Assembly (NCBI GenBank): GCA_016709545.1
Contig: JADJMO010000005.1
Coordinates: 279,737-343,736, forward strand
Length of the DNA stretch: 64,000 nt
From: Myxococcales bacterium
Lineage (GTDB): Bacteria; Myxococcota_A; Polyangia; Polyangiales; JADJMO01
Reading direction: 5' to 3'
Shown: piece by piece, positions 1-9,500 of the stretch
Position numbering within the stretch: the first letter of the stretch is position 1
How the letters are laid out: each line of letters begins with the position of its first letter
Translations under genes and position numbers: made by a program
The notes under the pieces: generated by a model
The model's database searches: none
Seen by the model: the letters and a program-made list of their open reading frames with translations, nothing else
What the model was told of the DNA's origin: nothing

Positions 1-602
1 TACGTCGGCAACCTCCCCTACGACGCGAGCCAGGAGGAGCTCGAGGCGCTGATCTCCGGCGCCGGCGCCGGTCCCGTCGTGCGCATCCATCTCCCGACCG
101 ATCCCGACGGCCGCAAGCGCGGCTTCGGCTTCGTCACCCTGTCGTCGGCCGAGAGCGCGAACGCCGCGCTCGAGGCCCTCAAGGGCGCCGATCTCCGCGG
201 CCGTCCGCTGCACATCAACATCGCTCACCCGAAGGGTGACCGCCCTGCCGGCGGGCCTGGCGGCTTCGCGGGTGGCGGTGGTGGAGGCGGCGGCTACAGT
301 GGCGGCGGCGGTGGCGGTGGCTACAGCGGCGGTGGCGGTGGCGGTGGCTACAGCGGCGGCGGTGGCGGTGGCGGTGGCTACCGCGGCGGTGGCGGCGGCG
401 GTGGTGACCACAGCGGACCGCCCCGTGATTTCGGCAGCGGCCCGCGTCGCGTCGGCGCAGGGGCGGCGGTCCGGCCGGCGCCAACCGTGACGGCGGTCCG
501 AGCCGCGGGTTCGGCGAGAGCGAAGGCCGTCGTCGCCGCATGGAGCGCGACCGCGACCGTGAGCGCCGCCTCGACGGCGGCAGCGACGACGACGACGATT
601 GA
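1..602 (+). CDS. RRM-domain RNA-binding protein, glycine-rich (5' truncated, frameshifted)
   Basis: The window opens inside an RNA-recognition motif. RNP2 reads YVGNLPY at the first bases and RNP1 reads RKRGFGFV near residue 40. The RRM (about 75 residues) is followed by a Gly-rich tail of YS-punctuated glycine runs. Such small RRM proteins bind single-stranded RNA and often act as cold-inducible RNA chaperones. Frame 1 is coding up to about base 445. The tail then makes sense only in frame 3: Arg-rich, then Gly-rich, ending in an Asp run with a TGA at 600-602. A one-base shift therefore lies between roughly 445 and 456. Only a few N-terminal residues are missing before base 1. Confidence 0.85.
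271..408 (+). repeat. In-frame glycine-codon tandem repeat
   Basis: Five imperfect units of 24-30 bp each encode 7-8 glycines followed by Tyr-Ser, Tyr-Arg or Asp. Unit boundaries fall near 301, 328, 355 and 385. It forms the low-complexity tail of the RRM protein and is a likely site of length variation. Confidence 0.85.
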
Positions 603-683
603 GCGGGTTGCGGGGCTGTCGTCGGCCTCGCCCACTCCATCTTTCACCGCCGTCTTTCACCGCGATCCGTCGAGTTCCTCGAC

Positions 684-712
684 TTGACGGACGCACCACA
701 GAGTTCTACGGT
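684..712 (+). promoter_or_regulatory. Candidate sigma-70-like promoter for rpmG
   Basis: TTGACG at 684-689 is followed by a 17-bp spacer and TACGGT at 707-712. This sits 65 bp upstream of the rpmG start, in an otherwise non-coding gap. The -35 is strong and the -10 is weak (3 of 6), as is usual in GC-rich genomes. Confidence 0.4.
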
Positions 713-777
713 TTCGACCCCGCTCATCACGGCAATCGCCCGGACGAAGCACCTCGCCGGCGACCTCGGAGACGACC

Positions 778-939
778 ATGCGTGACATCATCAAGCTCAG
801 CTGCGCCAACTGCCAACGCTCGAACTACCACACGACCAAGAACAAGCGCACGATGAGCGAGAAGTTCGAGATCAAGAAGTTCTGCCCCGCGTGCCGGGCT
901 CATCACCCGCACAAAGAAGGCAAGATCTCGAAGGGCTGA
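778..939 (+). CDS. rpmG: 50S ribosomal protein L33
   Basis: This encodes a 53-aa protein starting MRDIIKLSCANCQ. It carries two CxxC pairs (Cys9/Cys12 and Cys36/Cys39), so it is the zinc-binding form of L33, a structural protein of the large ribosomal subunit. Length and basic composition match the family. A good ribosome-binding site (GGAG at 768-771) lies 6 nt before the ATG. It is monocistronic as far as can be seen: a candidate promoter lies at 684-712 and a terminator at 1007-1047. Confidence 0.95.
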   Translation: MRDIIKLSCANCQRSNYHTTKNKRTMSEKFEIKKFCPACRAHHPHKEGKISKG

Positions 940-1006
940 GCGTTCGCCTCGCCGCGAACGCCCCTCCGAAGTCGTGGCGAATCGGCCGCGCTTCGCTCGA
1001 TAGCCA

Positions 1007-1047
1007 CGCCCCGACGGCTCGATGCCGCGGGGCGTTTGGTGCTTTTG
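1007..1047 (+). terminator. Rho-independent terminator after rpmG
   Basis: The arms CGCCCCG-A-CGGC (1007-1018) and GCCG-CGGGGCG (1024-1034) form an 11-bp stem with one bulged A and a TCGAT loop. A T-rich tract (1035-1046) follows on the plus strand. Confidence 0.75.
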
Positions 1048-1060
1048 TCCAGGTGCTCGA

Positions 1061-2233
1061 CTACCGGACGACGTTGCCCGAGACGAGCGCGTCGATCTCC
1101 TCCGCGGAGAATCCCCCCTCACCGAGGATCGTGCGCGTGTGCTCCCCCATCGCCGGCGCCGGCGCCTCGGCCGGTGGCGCGACCGGTAGGCGCACCTGGG
1201 TGCTCTCGCCCCACGGTGTCGCTTGCTTGTGCAGGATGCCACGCGCGACGAGGTGCGGATCGCTCGCGAGCTCGTGCGGCTCGAGGACGGGCTCGAGGCA
1301 GCAGTCGCGCTCGGCGCCGAACGCGGCCCACTCGTCGCGGGTGCGGGTCGCGAACACCTCGGTGAGACGCGCGCGCAACGCGGGCTGGTGCGCCCCCGGC
1401 ATCATGGCGGTCATGTCGAGATCGAGCCCCACACCATCGCAGAACGACTTCCAGAACTTGGGCTCGAGGGCGCCCAGCGAGACCCAGCGGCCGTCCTTGG
1501 TGCCGTAGGTCGCGTAGGGGGCGATGCCGCCGGTCAGCGCCTCTCCCCCGCGCCCCGCGGTGCCGTTCACCGCGATGGCCCCGAGCTGCGCCATCGCGAA
1601 GGGCAGCGTGCCCTCGCTCATCGCGATGTCGACCACCGCGCCCTGCCCCGTGGCCTCCCGCGCCCGCAGGGCACCGAGCAGGCCGATGACCGCCCAGAGC
1701 CCGCCCGCGACGTCGGCGAGCTGGAAGCCGGGCGGCTGCGGCGGTCCGCTCTCGGGCCCGGTGAGCCCGAGGACGCCGGAGCGCGCGAGGTAGTTCAGGT
1801 CGTGGCCGGCGCGATGCGCGAGCGGGCCCGTCTGCCCGTAGCCCGTGATGGCCGCGATGACGAGGTGCGGGAAGTCGTTGCGCAGCCGAGCGTGCGAGAG
1901 GCCGAGGCGATCGAGCACGCCGGGGCGGAACTGCTCGACGAGCACGTCGTAGCGGGGCAGGAGGCGCTCGAGGGTGGCGCGCCCCTCGGGCCGCTTGAGG
2001 TCGAGGACCATCGAGCGCTTGCCGCGGTTCAGCGCGAGGAACGCCGCGTTCTGGTCGCCCAGCTGCGGCGGCATGTGGCGCAAGTAGTCGCCGCCGTGGG
2101 GGTCTTCGATCTTGTCGACGCTCGCGCCCATGTCGGCGAGCACCAGGGTCGCGAAGGGGCCTGGGAGCAGCCGGGTGAGATCGAGCACACGTACGCCTTC
2201 GAGCGGTCGCTGCATGGGCAAACGATGCGGCAC
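1061..2233 (-). CDS. Alpha-methylacyl-CoA racemase (CoA transferase family III)
   Basis: The 390-aa product fits the CaiB/BaiF fold. It opens with GVRVLDLTRLLPGPF and has the racemase-type segment AGHDLNYLARSGVLG. In characterised family members the His of that segment and the Asp of LADVAGG are the catalytic acid/base pair. The enzyme epimerises 2-methylacyl-CoA esters so that branched or sterol-side-chain acyl-CoAs can enter beta-oxidation. A second in-frame ATG at 2215 (MQRPLEGVRV) is the more family-like start. It lies downstream of an SCP2 carrier gene on the same strand, with a terminator between them, so it probably has its own promoter. A formyl-CoA-transferase-type role is the main alternative. 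Confidence 0.88.
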   Translation of the reverse strand: MPHRLPMQRPLEGVRVLDLTRLLPGPFATLVLADMGASVDKIEDPHGGDYLRHMPPQLGDQNAAFLALNRGKRSMVLDLKRPEGRATLERLLPRYDVLVEQFRPGVLDRLGLSHARLRNDFPHLVIAAITGYGQTGPLAHRAGHDLNYLARSGVLGLTGPESGPPQPPGFQLADVAGGLWAVIGLLGALRAREATGQGAVVDIAMSEGTLPFAMAQLGAIAVNGTAGRGGEALTGGIAPYATYGTKDGRWVSLGALEPKFWKSFCDGVGLDLDMTAMMPGAHQPALRARLTEVFATRTRDEWAAFGAERDCCLEPVLEPHELASDPHLVARGILHKQATPWGESTQVRLPVAPPAEAPAPAMGEHTRTILGEGGFSAEEIDALVSGNVVR

Positions 2234-2251
2234 CTCGCGCGGCGCGGCGAG

Positions 2252-2290
2252 TCAAAAAGCAGCGAGGCCACCCCTTTGGGCGGCCTCGTC
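2252..2290 (-). terminator. Rho-independent terminator after the SCP2 gene
   Basis: Read on the minus strand, the 11-bp stem has arms at 2278-2288 and 2263-2273. The loop is AAAG, there is one G-U wobble, and a TTTTT tract (2254-2258) follows. It lies between the SCP2 stop codon and the racemase start. Confidence 0.85.
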
Positions 2291-2320
2291 GCGGTGGCTA
2301 CGCGCGCGTAGCCGGCGTGA

Positions 2321-2665
2321 TCACTTGGCGAGATCGAACAGCTTCTGGAGCTTCATGGCGAGCATCTGGTTGCCCTTGACCTTGAGCTTGCCCGCGAAGA
2401 ACAGCTGCATGCCGTTGGCCTGGGGGTTCTCGACGAGCTTCTGGAAGTCGTCGGCCGCGATGTCGATCGTGCACTCGGCGGTGGCGATCTCACCGGCCAC
2501 ACAGGACGGGCCACCGTTCTTGGTGGTGTTGATGGTCCACTTGCCACCCGCGTCGCCGCCGATGTTCATCTGGAAGACGTGGCCGATCTCCGCGGCCTTG
2601 TCCGGCTGCTTGGCGATGGCGGCGGGGAGCTGGTTGTTGAACAGATCCTGGATGTCGACAGCCAT
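2321..2665 (-). CDS. SCP2 sterol/lipid-carrier domain protein
   Basis: This 114-aa single-domain protein shows the SCP2 pattern: VFQMNIGGDAGGKWTINTTK, then a strand ending in CTIDIAADDF, then NGMQLFFAGKLKVKGNQMLAMKLQKLF. SCP2 domains bind fatty acyl-CoAs and sterol-like lipids in a hydrophobic tunnel and shuttle them to enzymes in the cytoplasm. The start is fixed by GGAGG about 6 nt before the ATG at 2665; a longer upstream frame is not coding. The neighbouring racemase supports a role in branched acyl-CoA metabolism. A palindromic operator (2687-2704) lies just upstream. Confidence 0.9.
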   Translation of the reverse strand: MAVDIQDLFNNQLPAAIAKQPDKAAEIGHVFQMNIGGDAGGKWTINTTKNGGPSCVAGEIATAECTIDIAADDFQKLVENPQANGMQLFFAGKLKVKGNQMLAMKLQKLFDLAK

Positions 2666-2686
2666 GGAGTCCTCCACACGATTGAT

Positions 2687-2704
2687 ACTGAATGACGATT
2701 CAGT
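2687..2704. promoter_or_regulatory. Palindromic operator in the SCP2/hisD intergenic region
   Basis: ACTGAATGACGATTCAGT is a 7-bp inverted repeat around GACG, 22 bp upstream of the SCP2 ATG. Next to it, on the minus strand, TATCAA could serve as a -10, which would place the palindrome in the spacer. The arms resemble TGAATGA-type sites of TetR-class fatty-acid regulators such as Bacillus FadR. That resemblance is from memory and untested. Confidence 0.5.
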
Positions 2705-2778
2705 CGGAGGGGGTACCACCACCGGCCGAGGATCACAACGGTCGACGCACGGCGGCCGGCTGGCTAGGTCCAGCGCCC

Positions 2779-4065
2779 ATGCTGAAGCTCGCACGACAGA
2801 GCGATCCGGGGTTCGCGGCGGTCGTTCGGGCCCTCGAGACCCGCGGGGACGAGGACCTCGGCGCCGTCGAAGCGGCCGTCCGCGGCATCCTCGACGACGT
2901 CCGGAAGCGGGGCGACGAGGGCGTGCTGGACGCCTGCGCGCGCTTCGAGCACCGCCGGCCCTCTCCCCTCGTCCGGACGTTCGACGGCGAGGCCGCGCTC
3001 GCCCGCCTCGAGCCCGCCGCCCGCGAGGCGCTCCGGTTCGCCGCCGCGCGCATCCGCACGTTCCACGAGCGCCAGTGGTCGGACGAATCGTTCGTCTACG
3101 CGGACGGCGGCGCGCGGCTCGGCACACGGGTCCGCCCCCTGCGGCGCGCGGGGGTCTACGCCCCCGGGGGCAAGGCTCGCTACCCGTCCTCGGTGCTCAT
3201 GGCAGCGATCCCCGCGCAGGTCGCCGGCGTGCGCGAGATCCTCGTCGCGACGCCGCTGAGTGGCGACGCGGGCGACGACGCGCTCCTCGCCGCCGCGCAC
3301 CTCGCCGGGGTCGAGCGCATCCTCGACGCCGGCGGCGCGCAGGCCATCGGCGCGCTCGCCTATGGCACCGCGAGCGTCCCGCGGGTCGACATCGTCGTCG
3401 GCCCGGGCAACATCTACGTCGCGTGCGCCAAGAAGCTGGTCTCGGGCCACGTGAAGATCGACGGCATCGCCGGCCCGAGCGAGATCCTCGTGGTCGCCGA
3501 CGACAGCGCCGACGCGCGCGTCGTGGCCGCCGATCTCCTCTCCCAGGCCGAGCACGACGAGGCGGCCTACCCGCTCCTGCTCACCGACTCCGAGGCGCTC
3601 GCCCAGGCGGTCGTGGCCGAGGTCGAGGTGCAGCTCGCGAGCCTGCCGCGCGTCGCGATCGCGCGCCCGTCGGTCGACCGGCAGGGGTATGTGCTCGTGG
3701 TCCAGGGCCGCGACGCGCTCGCCGAGATCGCGGACCGGCTCGCGGCGGAGCACCTCGCGCTGCACGTGCGCGAGCCCCACGCGCTCCTCGACCGCATCAC
3801 GGCCGCCGGCGCCGCGTTCATCGGGAGCAACACGCCGGAGGCCGTCGGCGACTACGTCGCGGGGCCCTCCCACGTGCTGCCGACGGGGGGCGCGGTCCGC
3901 TTCGGGGCGCCCCTCGGCGTCTACGACTTCGTCTCGCGCACGAGCCTCGTCGAGTACGACCAGGCCACCCTCGCCGCCCAGGCCGACGCGGTCTGCGCCC
4001 TCGCGCGGCTCGAGGGCCTCGAGGCCCACGCCCGCGCCGTCGAAGTGCGCCTCGGCCGGCGCTGA
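2779..4065 (+). CDS. hisD: Histidinol dehydrogenase
   Basis: The 428-aa cytoplasmic enzyme catalyses the last two NAD-dependent oxidations of L-histidinol to L-histidine. Signatures include APGGKARYPSSVLMAAIPAQVAGV, the GPGNIYVACAKK loop, the IDGIAGPSEILVVAD segment and the zinc-site run QAEHDE. Later motifs are SNTPEAVGDYVAGPSHVLPT and the YDFVSRTSLVEY end. The ATG at 2779 gives the usual family length of about 430; the frame is open further upstream to 2692, but that part has no family similarity. No other his gene is nearby, so hisD is detached from a his operon. It converges on the phosphorylase gene with a 10-bp gap. Confidence 0.97.
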   Translation: MLKLARQSDPGFAAVVRALETRGDEDLGAVEAAVRGILDDVRKRGDEGVLDACARFEHRRPSPLVRTFDGEAALARLEPAAREALRFAAARIRTFHERQWSDESFVYADGGARLGTRVRPLRRAGVYAPGGKARYPSSVLMAAIPAQVAGVREILVATPLSGDAGDDALLAAAHLAGVERILDAGGAQAIGALAYGTASVPRVDIVVGPGNIYVACAKKLVSGHVKIDGIAGPSEILVVADDSADARVVAADLLSQAEHDEAAYPLLLTDSEALAQAVVAEVEVQLASLPRVAIARPSVDRQGYVLVVQGRDALAEIADRLAAEHLALHVREPHALLDRITAAGAAFIGSNTPEAVGDYVAGPSHVLPTGGAVRFGAPLGVYDFVSRTSLVEYDQATLAAQADAVCALARLEGLEAHARAVEVRLGRR

Positions 4066-4075
4066 CCCGCGCTGC

Positions 4076-5386
4076 TCAGCGCACGGTCTCGAGGATCAGG
4101 GTCCGCGCGGGTGGCGCGTGGTCGTCGATGCGGAAGGCGCCCTCGACGCGGGCCCGCACGAGCTCCACGTCGGACTGCTTGGCCACGTGCAGCTCGACGA
4201 GCGGATCGCCTAGGGTGACCGCCGTGCCGCGCACCGCGCGGAGCACGAGGCCCACGCGCGGATCGACCGGCTGTTCGGCGCGCGAGCGACCGGCGCCGAG
4301 GGCGACGGCCGCGAGCCCGAGGGCCAGCGGATCGACGTCGGCGACGAACCCCGCCCGCGGCGCCGCGAGGGTGACCACGTGCGGCGCCGAGGGCAGGAGC
4401 GTGAGGTCGGTGGTGACTCGCCGGTCGCCGTGCTGCGCCTCGATCATGCGACCGAAGCGGTCGAGCGCCTCGCCGGAGGCGAGCTTGGCGCGCGCGAGCG
4501 CCCGGCCCGCGGTCTCGTCGGCGGCGACCTTGCCGAGGACCAGCATCTCCGCCGCGAGGGCGAGCGTGATCTCGACCATGTCGGCCGGGCCGCCGCCCTG
4601 CAGCACCTCGATCGCCTCGCGCGTCTCGAGCGCGTTGCCGATGGTGAGGCCGAGGGGGTGATCCATGTCGGTGAGCAGCGCGCACACCCCCTTGCCACCG
4701 CGCTTGGCGACCGCGACGAGCGACTGCGCCAGCGCCCGCGCCCGGCCGAGGTCCTTCATGAAGGCGCCGCGGCCGACCTTCACGTCGAGGACGAGGGCGT
4801 CGATCCCCTCGGCGAGCTTCTTCGACAGGATGGAGGCGGTGATGAGGGGGATGGACTCCACCGTCGCCGTGACGTCGCGGAGCGCGTAGATCCGCTTGTC
4901 CGCCGGGGCGATCTCCTTGGTCTGCCCGATCATGCAGGTGCCGACCTCGCGGACGATGCGGCGGTAGTCGTCGACCGAGAGATCGACGCGGAACCCGGGG
5001 ATGGACTCGAGCTTGTCGAGGGTGCCGCCGGTGTGGCCGAGACCGCGGCCGCTGACCATCGGGACGGGCACGCCACACGCGGCCACCAGCGGTGCCAGTG
5101 CGAGGCTCACCTTGTCCCCGACGCCTCCGGTCGAGTGCTTGTCGACCTTGATGCCAGGCTGATCGGAGAGATCGAGGACGGTGCCGCTCGCGAGCATGGC
5201 GTCGGTCAGCTCGAGGGTCTCCCGCTCGTCGAGCCCGCGGAGGAACGCCGCCATCAGCCACGCCGACATCTGGTAGTCGGCGAGCTCGCCGGACCCGAGC
5301 CCGGCGATCAGCCGCTGGATGTCCCCGGGCTCGTGGGCCCGACCGTCACGCTTGTCCCCGAGCAGCTCGACGAAGCTCCGCGCCAT
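4076..5386 (-). CDS. deoA: Thymidine / pyrimidine-nucleoside phosphorylase
   Basis: The 436-aa protein starts MARSFVELLGDKRDG. It cleaves pyrimidine nucleosides with phosphate to release base and (deoxy)ribose-1-phosphate. The phosphate/nucleoside-binding signature is intact: KVDKHSTGGVGDKVS and SGRGLGHTGGTLDKLE, then KKLAEGIDALVLDVKVGRGAFM. Sequence alone does not separate DeoA (thymidine) from Pdp (uridine and thymidine). The start at 5386 is preferred over an in-frame ATG 30 bp upstream, which would overlap the divergent gpsA leader. The two start codons are only about 23 bp apart, so the promoters must overlap the opposite coding regions. Confidence 0.93.
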   Translation of the reverse strand: MARSFVELLGDKRDGRAHEPGDIQRLIAGLGSGELADYQMSAWLMAAFLRGLDERETLELTDAMLASGTVLDLSDQPGIKVDKHSTGGVGDKVSLALAPLVAACGVPVPMVSGRGLGHTGGTLDKLESIPGFRVDLSVDDYRRIVREVGTCMIGQTKEIAPADKRIYALRDVTATVESIPLITASILSKKLAEGIDALVLDVKVGRGAFMKDLGRARALAQSLVAVAKRGGKGVCALLTDMDHPLGLTIGNALETREAIEVLQGGGPADMVEITLALAAEMLVLGKVAADETAGRALARAKLASGEALDRFGRMIEAQHGDRRVTTDLTLLPSAPHVVTLAAPRAGFVADVDPLALGLAAVALGAGRSRAEQPVDPRVGLVLRAVRGTAVTLGDPLVELHVAKQSDVELVRARVEGAFRIDDHAPPARTLILETVR

Positions 5387-5409
5387 TCGTTCCGTGTACC
5401 ATGCGGGCC

Positions 5410-6411
5410 ATGGCACACGCAGCGGTGATCGGCGGTGGTTCGTGGGGTACGGCGCTCGCCCGGGTGCTGGCGGACAAGGGCGAGGAGGTCCGCCTCTGGT
5501 GCAAGCGACCCGAGGACGCGGAGGAGATCGAGCGCACCCGCACCAACGCGCGCTACCTGCCCGGCGTGAGCCTGCCCCCCAGCCTGCGGGCCACGGCCGA
5601 CGTGCGCGAGTCGCTGGTCGGAGCCAGCATCGTCGTGCTGGTGGTCCCCTCCCACGTGCTCCGCGAGGTGACCAAGGAGCTGGTCGCCGTCGGCATCCCC
5701 GACGACGCGCCCATCGTGAGCGCGACGAAGGGGATCGAGAACGAGTCGTTGATGCTCATGAGCGAGGTGCTCGAGGACGTGATCCCGCCGCTCCAGCACC
5801 GGAACCTCGCCTACCTCAGCGGGCCTTCGTTCGCGCGGGAAGTCGTGCGGGGCATGGCCACGGCGATCGTCATCGCGAGCCGCAACGAGCAGATGTGCCA
5901 CCAGCTGATCCACCGCTTCTCGAGCGAGCGCATGCGCGCGTACGCCAACAGCGACGTCGTCGGCGTCGAGATGGGCGGCGCGCTCAAGAACGTGATCGCC
6001 ATCGCGGCCGGCGCGGTCGACGGGCTCGGCCTGGGCCACAACGCGCGGGCCGCCGTGATCACCCGCGGCCTCGCGGAGATCGCCCGACTCGCCATGGTGA
6101 AGGGCGGGAGCGCGCTGACCTTGGCCGGACTCTCCGGGATGGGAGACCTCGTGCTCACGTGCACCGGGGAGGCCTCGCGTAACCGCACGGTGGGCTACGA
6201 GCTCGGGCGCGGTCGCAAGCTCGCCGACGTGCTCGGCAGCATGACCCAGGTGGCCGAGGGCGTGCGCACCACCAAGAGCGCCAAGGAGCTCGGGGAGAAG
6301 CTCGGCGTCGAGCTACCCATCACGCAGGAGGTCTACCGCGTGCTCTACGAGGACAAGCCCGTGGCCGAGGCGGTCAACCAGCTGATGACCCGCGCGCTCA
6401 GCTGGGAGTGA
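5410..6411 (+). CDS. gpsA: NAD(P)-dependent glycerol-3-phosphate dehydrogenase
   Basis: The 333-aa cytoplasmic enzyme reduces dihydroxyacetone phosphate to sn-glycerol-3-phosphate for phospholipid synthesis. It begins with the Rossmann motif AAVIGGGSWGTALARVLADKG. Later it has the conserved SGPSFAREV and the catalytic-lysine segment GGALKNVIAIAAG, then SGMGDLVLTCTGEASRNR. Two in-frame ATGs exist (5401 and 5410); 5410 gives the usual N-terminus. A terminator-like hairpin follows at 6458-6489. Confidence 0.97.
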   Translation: MAHAAVIGGGSWGTALARVLADKGEEVRLWCKRPEDAEEIERTRTNARYLPGVSLPPSLRATADVRESLVGASIVVLVVPSHVLREVTKELVAVGIPDDAPIVSATKGIENESLMLMSEVLEDVIPPLQHRNLAYLSGPSFAREVVRGMATAIVIASRNEQMCHQLIHRFSSERMRAYANSDVVGVEMGGALKNVIAIAAGAVDGLGLGHNARAAVITRGLAEIARLAMVKGGSALTLAGLSGMGDLVLTCTGEASRNRTVGYELGRGRKLADVLGSMTQVAEGVRTTKSAKELGEKLGVELPITQEVYRVLYEDKPVAEAVNQLMTRALSWE

Positions 6412-6449
6412 ACCGTCCACCGGGCGTGCCTCACCGAGGCGACGCCCCC

Positions 6450-6489
6450 AAAAACTAGAACGCCCGGGCGCTTTCGCGACCGGGCGTTC
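6450..6489 (-). terminator. Rho-independent terminator between gpsA and the metzincin gene
   Basis: A perfect 10-bp inverted repeat, GAACGCCCGG (6458-6467) and its complement (6480-6489), is followed on the minus strand by TTTTT (6450-6454). It therefore terminates the large minus-strand gene. It could also slow plus-strand gpsA transcription, but has no T-tract on that side. Confidence 0.8.
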
Positions 6490-6509
6490 GTGCTCTCACG
6501 AGCGGGGGA

Positions 6510-9500
6510 TCAGAATCCCTTCAGATCGCCGCGCAGGTCCCACTGGTACTGGCGGTTCACGTTGAGGATGCCGACGTAGCGACGCAGCTGGGTCTGGGCC
6601 GTCACGTCCTTGACCGTGGCCGGCTTGGCCGGATCGGTCCACTTCGGACGCTTGGTGACCGCGTCGTAGAGCGGGTAGCCCTTGCCGTCCGTCTGGACGT
6701 CGTAGGCCGCGGCGAGGATGCGGTTGGCGTGCTCGAGCATGCGCTGACCGACGTTGGCGGCGCGCTTGAACCCGTTCTGGTCCGGCGCGGTGGCCTCGTT
6801 CATGTCACGGCGCGCACCCCAGAGGACGCCGCTGTCGGGCTCGTAGAAGAAGACCTTCTCCGAGTCGGCGAGCGGCAGAGCCTCGGGACCACCTTCGATC
6901 CAGGTGCGCATCGTGTGGGCGATCGCCATGCTGCCGTCGTCCTGGCCGAGCCAGAAGGTGTAGAGCAGCGTGGGGACCTGCGTGCGGAAGCCGACCAGCG
7001 GGTCGAGGTAGACGGTGTTGGCGCCCGCCTCGGCCTTGTAGGTGTTCTCCCAGAGCTTCTGGTACTGCGGCTCGACGACGTAGTCGCCGGCCTTGGTGGC
7101 CTTGCTGCGATCGATGTACGGCGCGACGGCGTCGAGGTCGAAGGCGAACACACCCGACATCAGGCGGTCGTAGGCGACCGGCATGAAGGACCGGAAGTTG
7201 ATGAGCATGTTGCGACCATCCACGTAGGTGTCGCGCGAGTAGTAGACGTGCATGGGCGGGAACTGCGCCGCGAGGGCCTTCGATGCGAGCGGCTTCTCGA
7301 GGTAGGTGCCCGAGCGGTTGGGGTACGAGTTGTAGTTGAACGACCCGCCCTTGAAGTTGCTGACGTCGGTGTCGATGAAGCGACCGTCGAGGACGCTCAC
7401 GGTGACGCCGGGCGACGGCTTGCCGAAATCGGGCCAGCTGTCCGGGACTTCCCACATCTCGTTGACGACACCCGCGGACGCATCCTTCGGCGCGTAGGGG
7501 CCGGGCTGCGGACGGAGGATGGCCTTGGAGAGCTCGGCGAACAGCGCCGTGCCCGCGAGGACGTAGCCACGACCCCAGTCGTCGGACTGGAGAGCGGGGT
7601 TGGTGTCCGTGGTCTTGTCCGGGTACATCGCCGCGTACTGGCCGATCTTGCTACCCGCCAGCCAGCCGATGCTGTGCATGCGCGAGAAGTAGCGGTCCCA
7701 GAGGCGGTTTTCCATGAAGAAGGGGATCCAGCCATGACGGCCGTGACGCCAGAAGTCGAGGAGGTAGCGGTACTCGTAGAGGCGCGCGACGTTCTCGGCG
7801 GCTTCGTAGACGTCGGCGCCCGCGTCGAAGCGGAGGCCGTGCGGGTAGCTGGCGTACTCGTCGGTGCCGAACCGGTACGGCCAGCGGATGCGGCCGTCCT
7901 TGGTCTTCCAGGCGAGCGCGTCGAGGTCACCCTCCACGTTGCCCGTCACCATCTCGCTGAAGTGCGCGTGGTCCTTCGCCGGCGGCTGGCAGACCACGCC
8001 GTCGATGGCCGCGTACTGCTCGGCCGACGACTTGTCCTTGGCCGGCACGCAGCGCGAGGCGTCGAAGAGGAGCTTCTCTTCCTGGAGCTTGCGCGCGAGG
8101 GTCGTGTAGTGGGTGGGCTGGAACTTCGCCCCGCCGCCGACCTTGGCGTCGGTGCGCTTGACCCACCACTGCTCGGACAGGTGGCCACGCGGCATCGTCT
8201 CGCCCGGGAAGGCGTGCAGACCCGCGAGGTCCGGACCGACCTTGCTACCCGCCTTGAAGGTCTCGACGGTGCCACCGTAGATGAACTTCATGGCGGCCTT
8301 GTCGTAAGAGCCGAGACCCATGAGGTCGGTGTTGAAGTCGTAGCCGTAGTCCATGATGGACGAGTAGGCGTACTCCTCGATCGACGCGTGGACCTTGGTG
8401 CCGGTCCCCATCTCCTCGCTCGTCTCCGGGTCGAGGTAGCGAGGGCCCATGCACGTATCCGTCTTGGGATCGGTGCGCGGCCCGGTGCACTCGGCGGTCT
8501 TGGCGCCGTCGGCGGTGCGGAGCTTCCAGTAGTTCGGGTGGAAGTTCATGGAGTCCCACGAACCCTGGAAGTTGTGGCGCAGACCGACCGTGTGGCCGAC
8601 CTCGTGCTCGGTCACCGCGCGGTAGATGTCGCGGCGCAGGTCGAAGAACAGCTTCTGCGACCGCTCCTCGGGCGAGAGGTCCTTGTACTTGTCCTTGTAC
8701 TTGCGGGCGAGGCCCTCGAGGTGGGGAGCGTTGAACTCGTCCATCCCGAACATGCACATGCCGTGGGCCTCGAGGGTCTGGTGGACCTTGTTCGAGAGCT
8801 CCGCCATCGCCATCGGGTTGAGCTTGCCGCCGAACGGCGACACCGACTTGCGGACCTCGGCGGCGAGCGCCGCGTCGGCCTGGGCGATGGGCAGGTTGCC
8901 CGCGAGCCACTGATCCTGCGACAGGATCTCGGCCTCGGACTTGCTGCCGGCGAGCTTGGTCGCCGTGGCGTTCATGCGCGCCTCGGCTTCGGCCTTGCCA
9001 CCGAAGCCCTGCTGCCCGCCGACGCCCTTCGCGCCGATCTCGGCGTTGACCGCGGCGAGCGCGTCGACGTTGGCCTTGCCCGCAACCGCGGCCCCGGCGC
9101 CGATCTTGGCGACGAGATCCTTGGTCTGGATGCCCTTCATCCGGGAGTCGATCTCGGTGGCGCTGAGCCCGCGCGGAGCGGGACCCTCGCCACGGAGGAA
9201 CTTGCCGTAGGCCTCGTACATGGCCGGCGTGTCGCTCGGCGCGTACTTGCCGAGACCACCCGCGATGTGCGCGCCGGTCGAGAACTCCTCGACGCTGATG
9301 TCACCGATGGCGATGCGCGCGAGGTCGCGGGCCATGGTGGCGTAGCTGTCGAGCGAAGCGCCGTAGATGTAGGCGGTCGCCTGCACCACTTCGCCCGTCA
9401 GCGGGTCGGCACCGTCCGGGCCGTAGCCGAGGGGCGCGGCCGAGAGCGGCTGATCGACCCAGCCGATCAGGTTGTACCGGAGGTCGCCCTCGCGGGCGAT

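Noticed and set aside
271..408. Short tandem repeats as a CRISPR array.
   Set aside because: Units are contiguous, in frame and encode Gly runs; there are no spacers.
2321..3127. A 268-codon minus-strand version of the SCP2 protein.
   Set aside because: The N-terminal 150 codons are Arg-rich shadow of hisD; the start at 2665 has a clear ribosome-binding site.
2112..4661. An 849-codon plus-strand open frame over the SCP2, hisD and phosphorylase genes.
   Set aside because: It is out of frame with hisD and Arg-rich, with no family similarity. hisD is clear in another frame.
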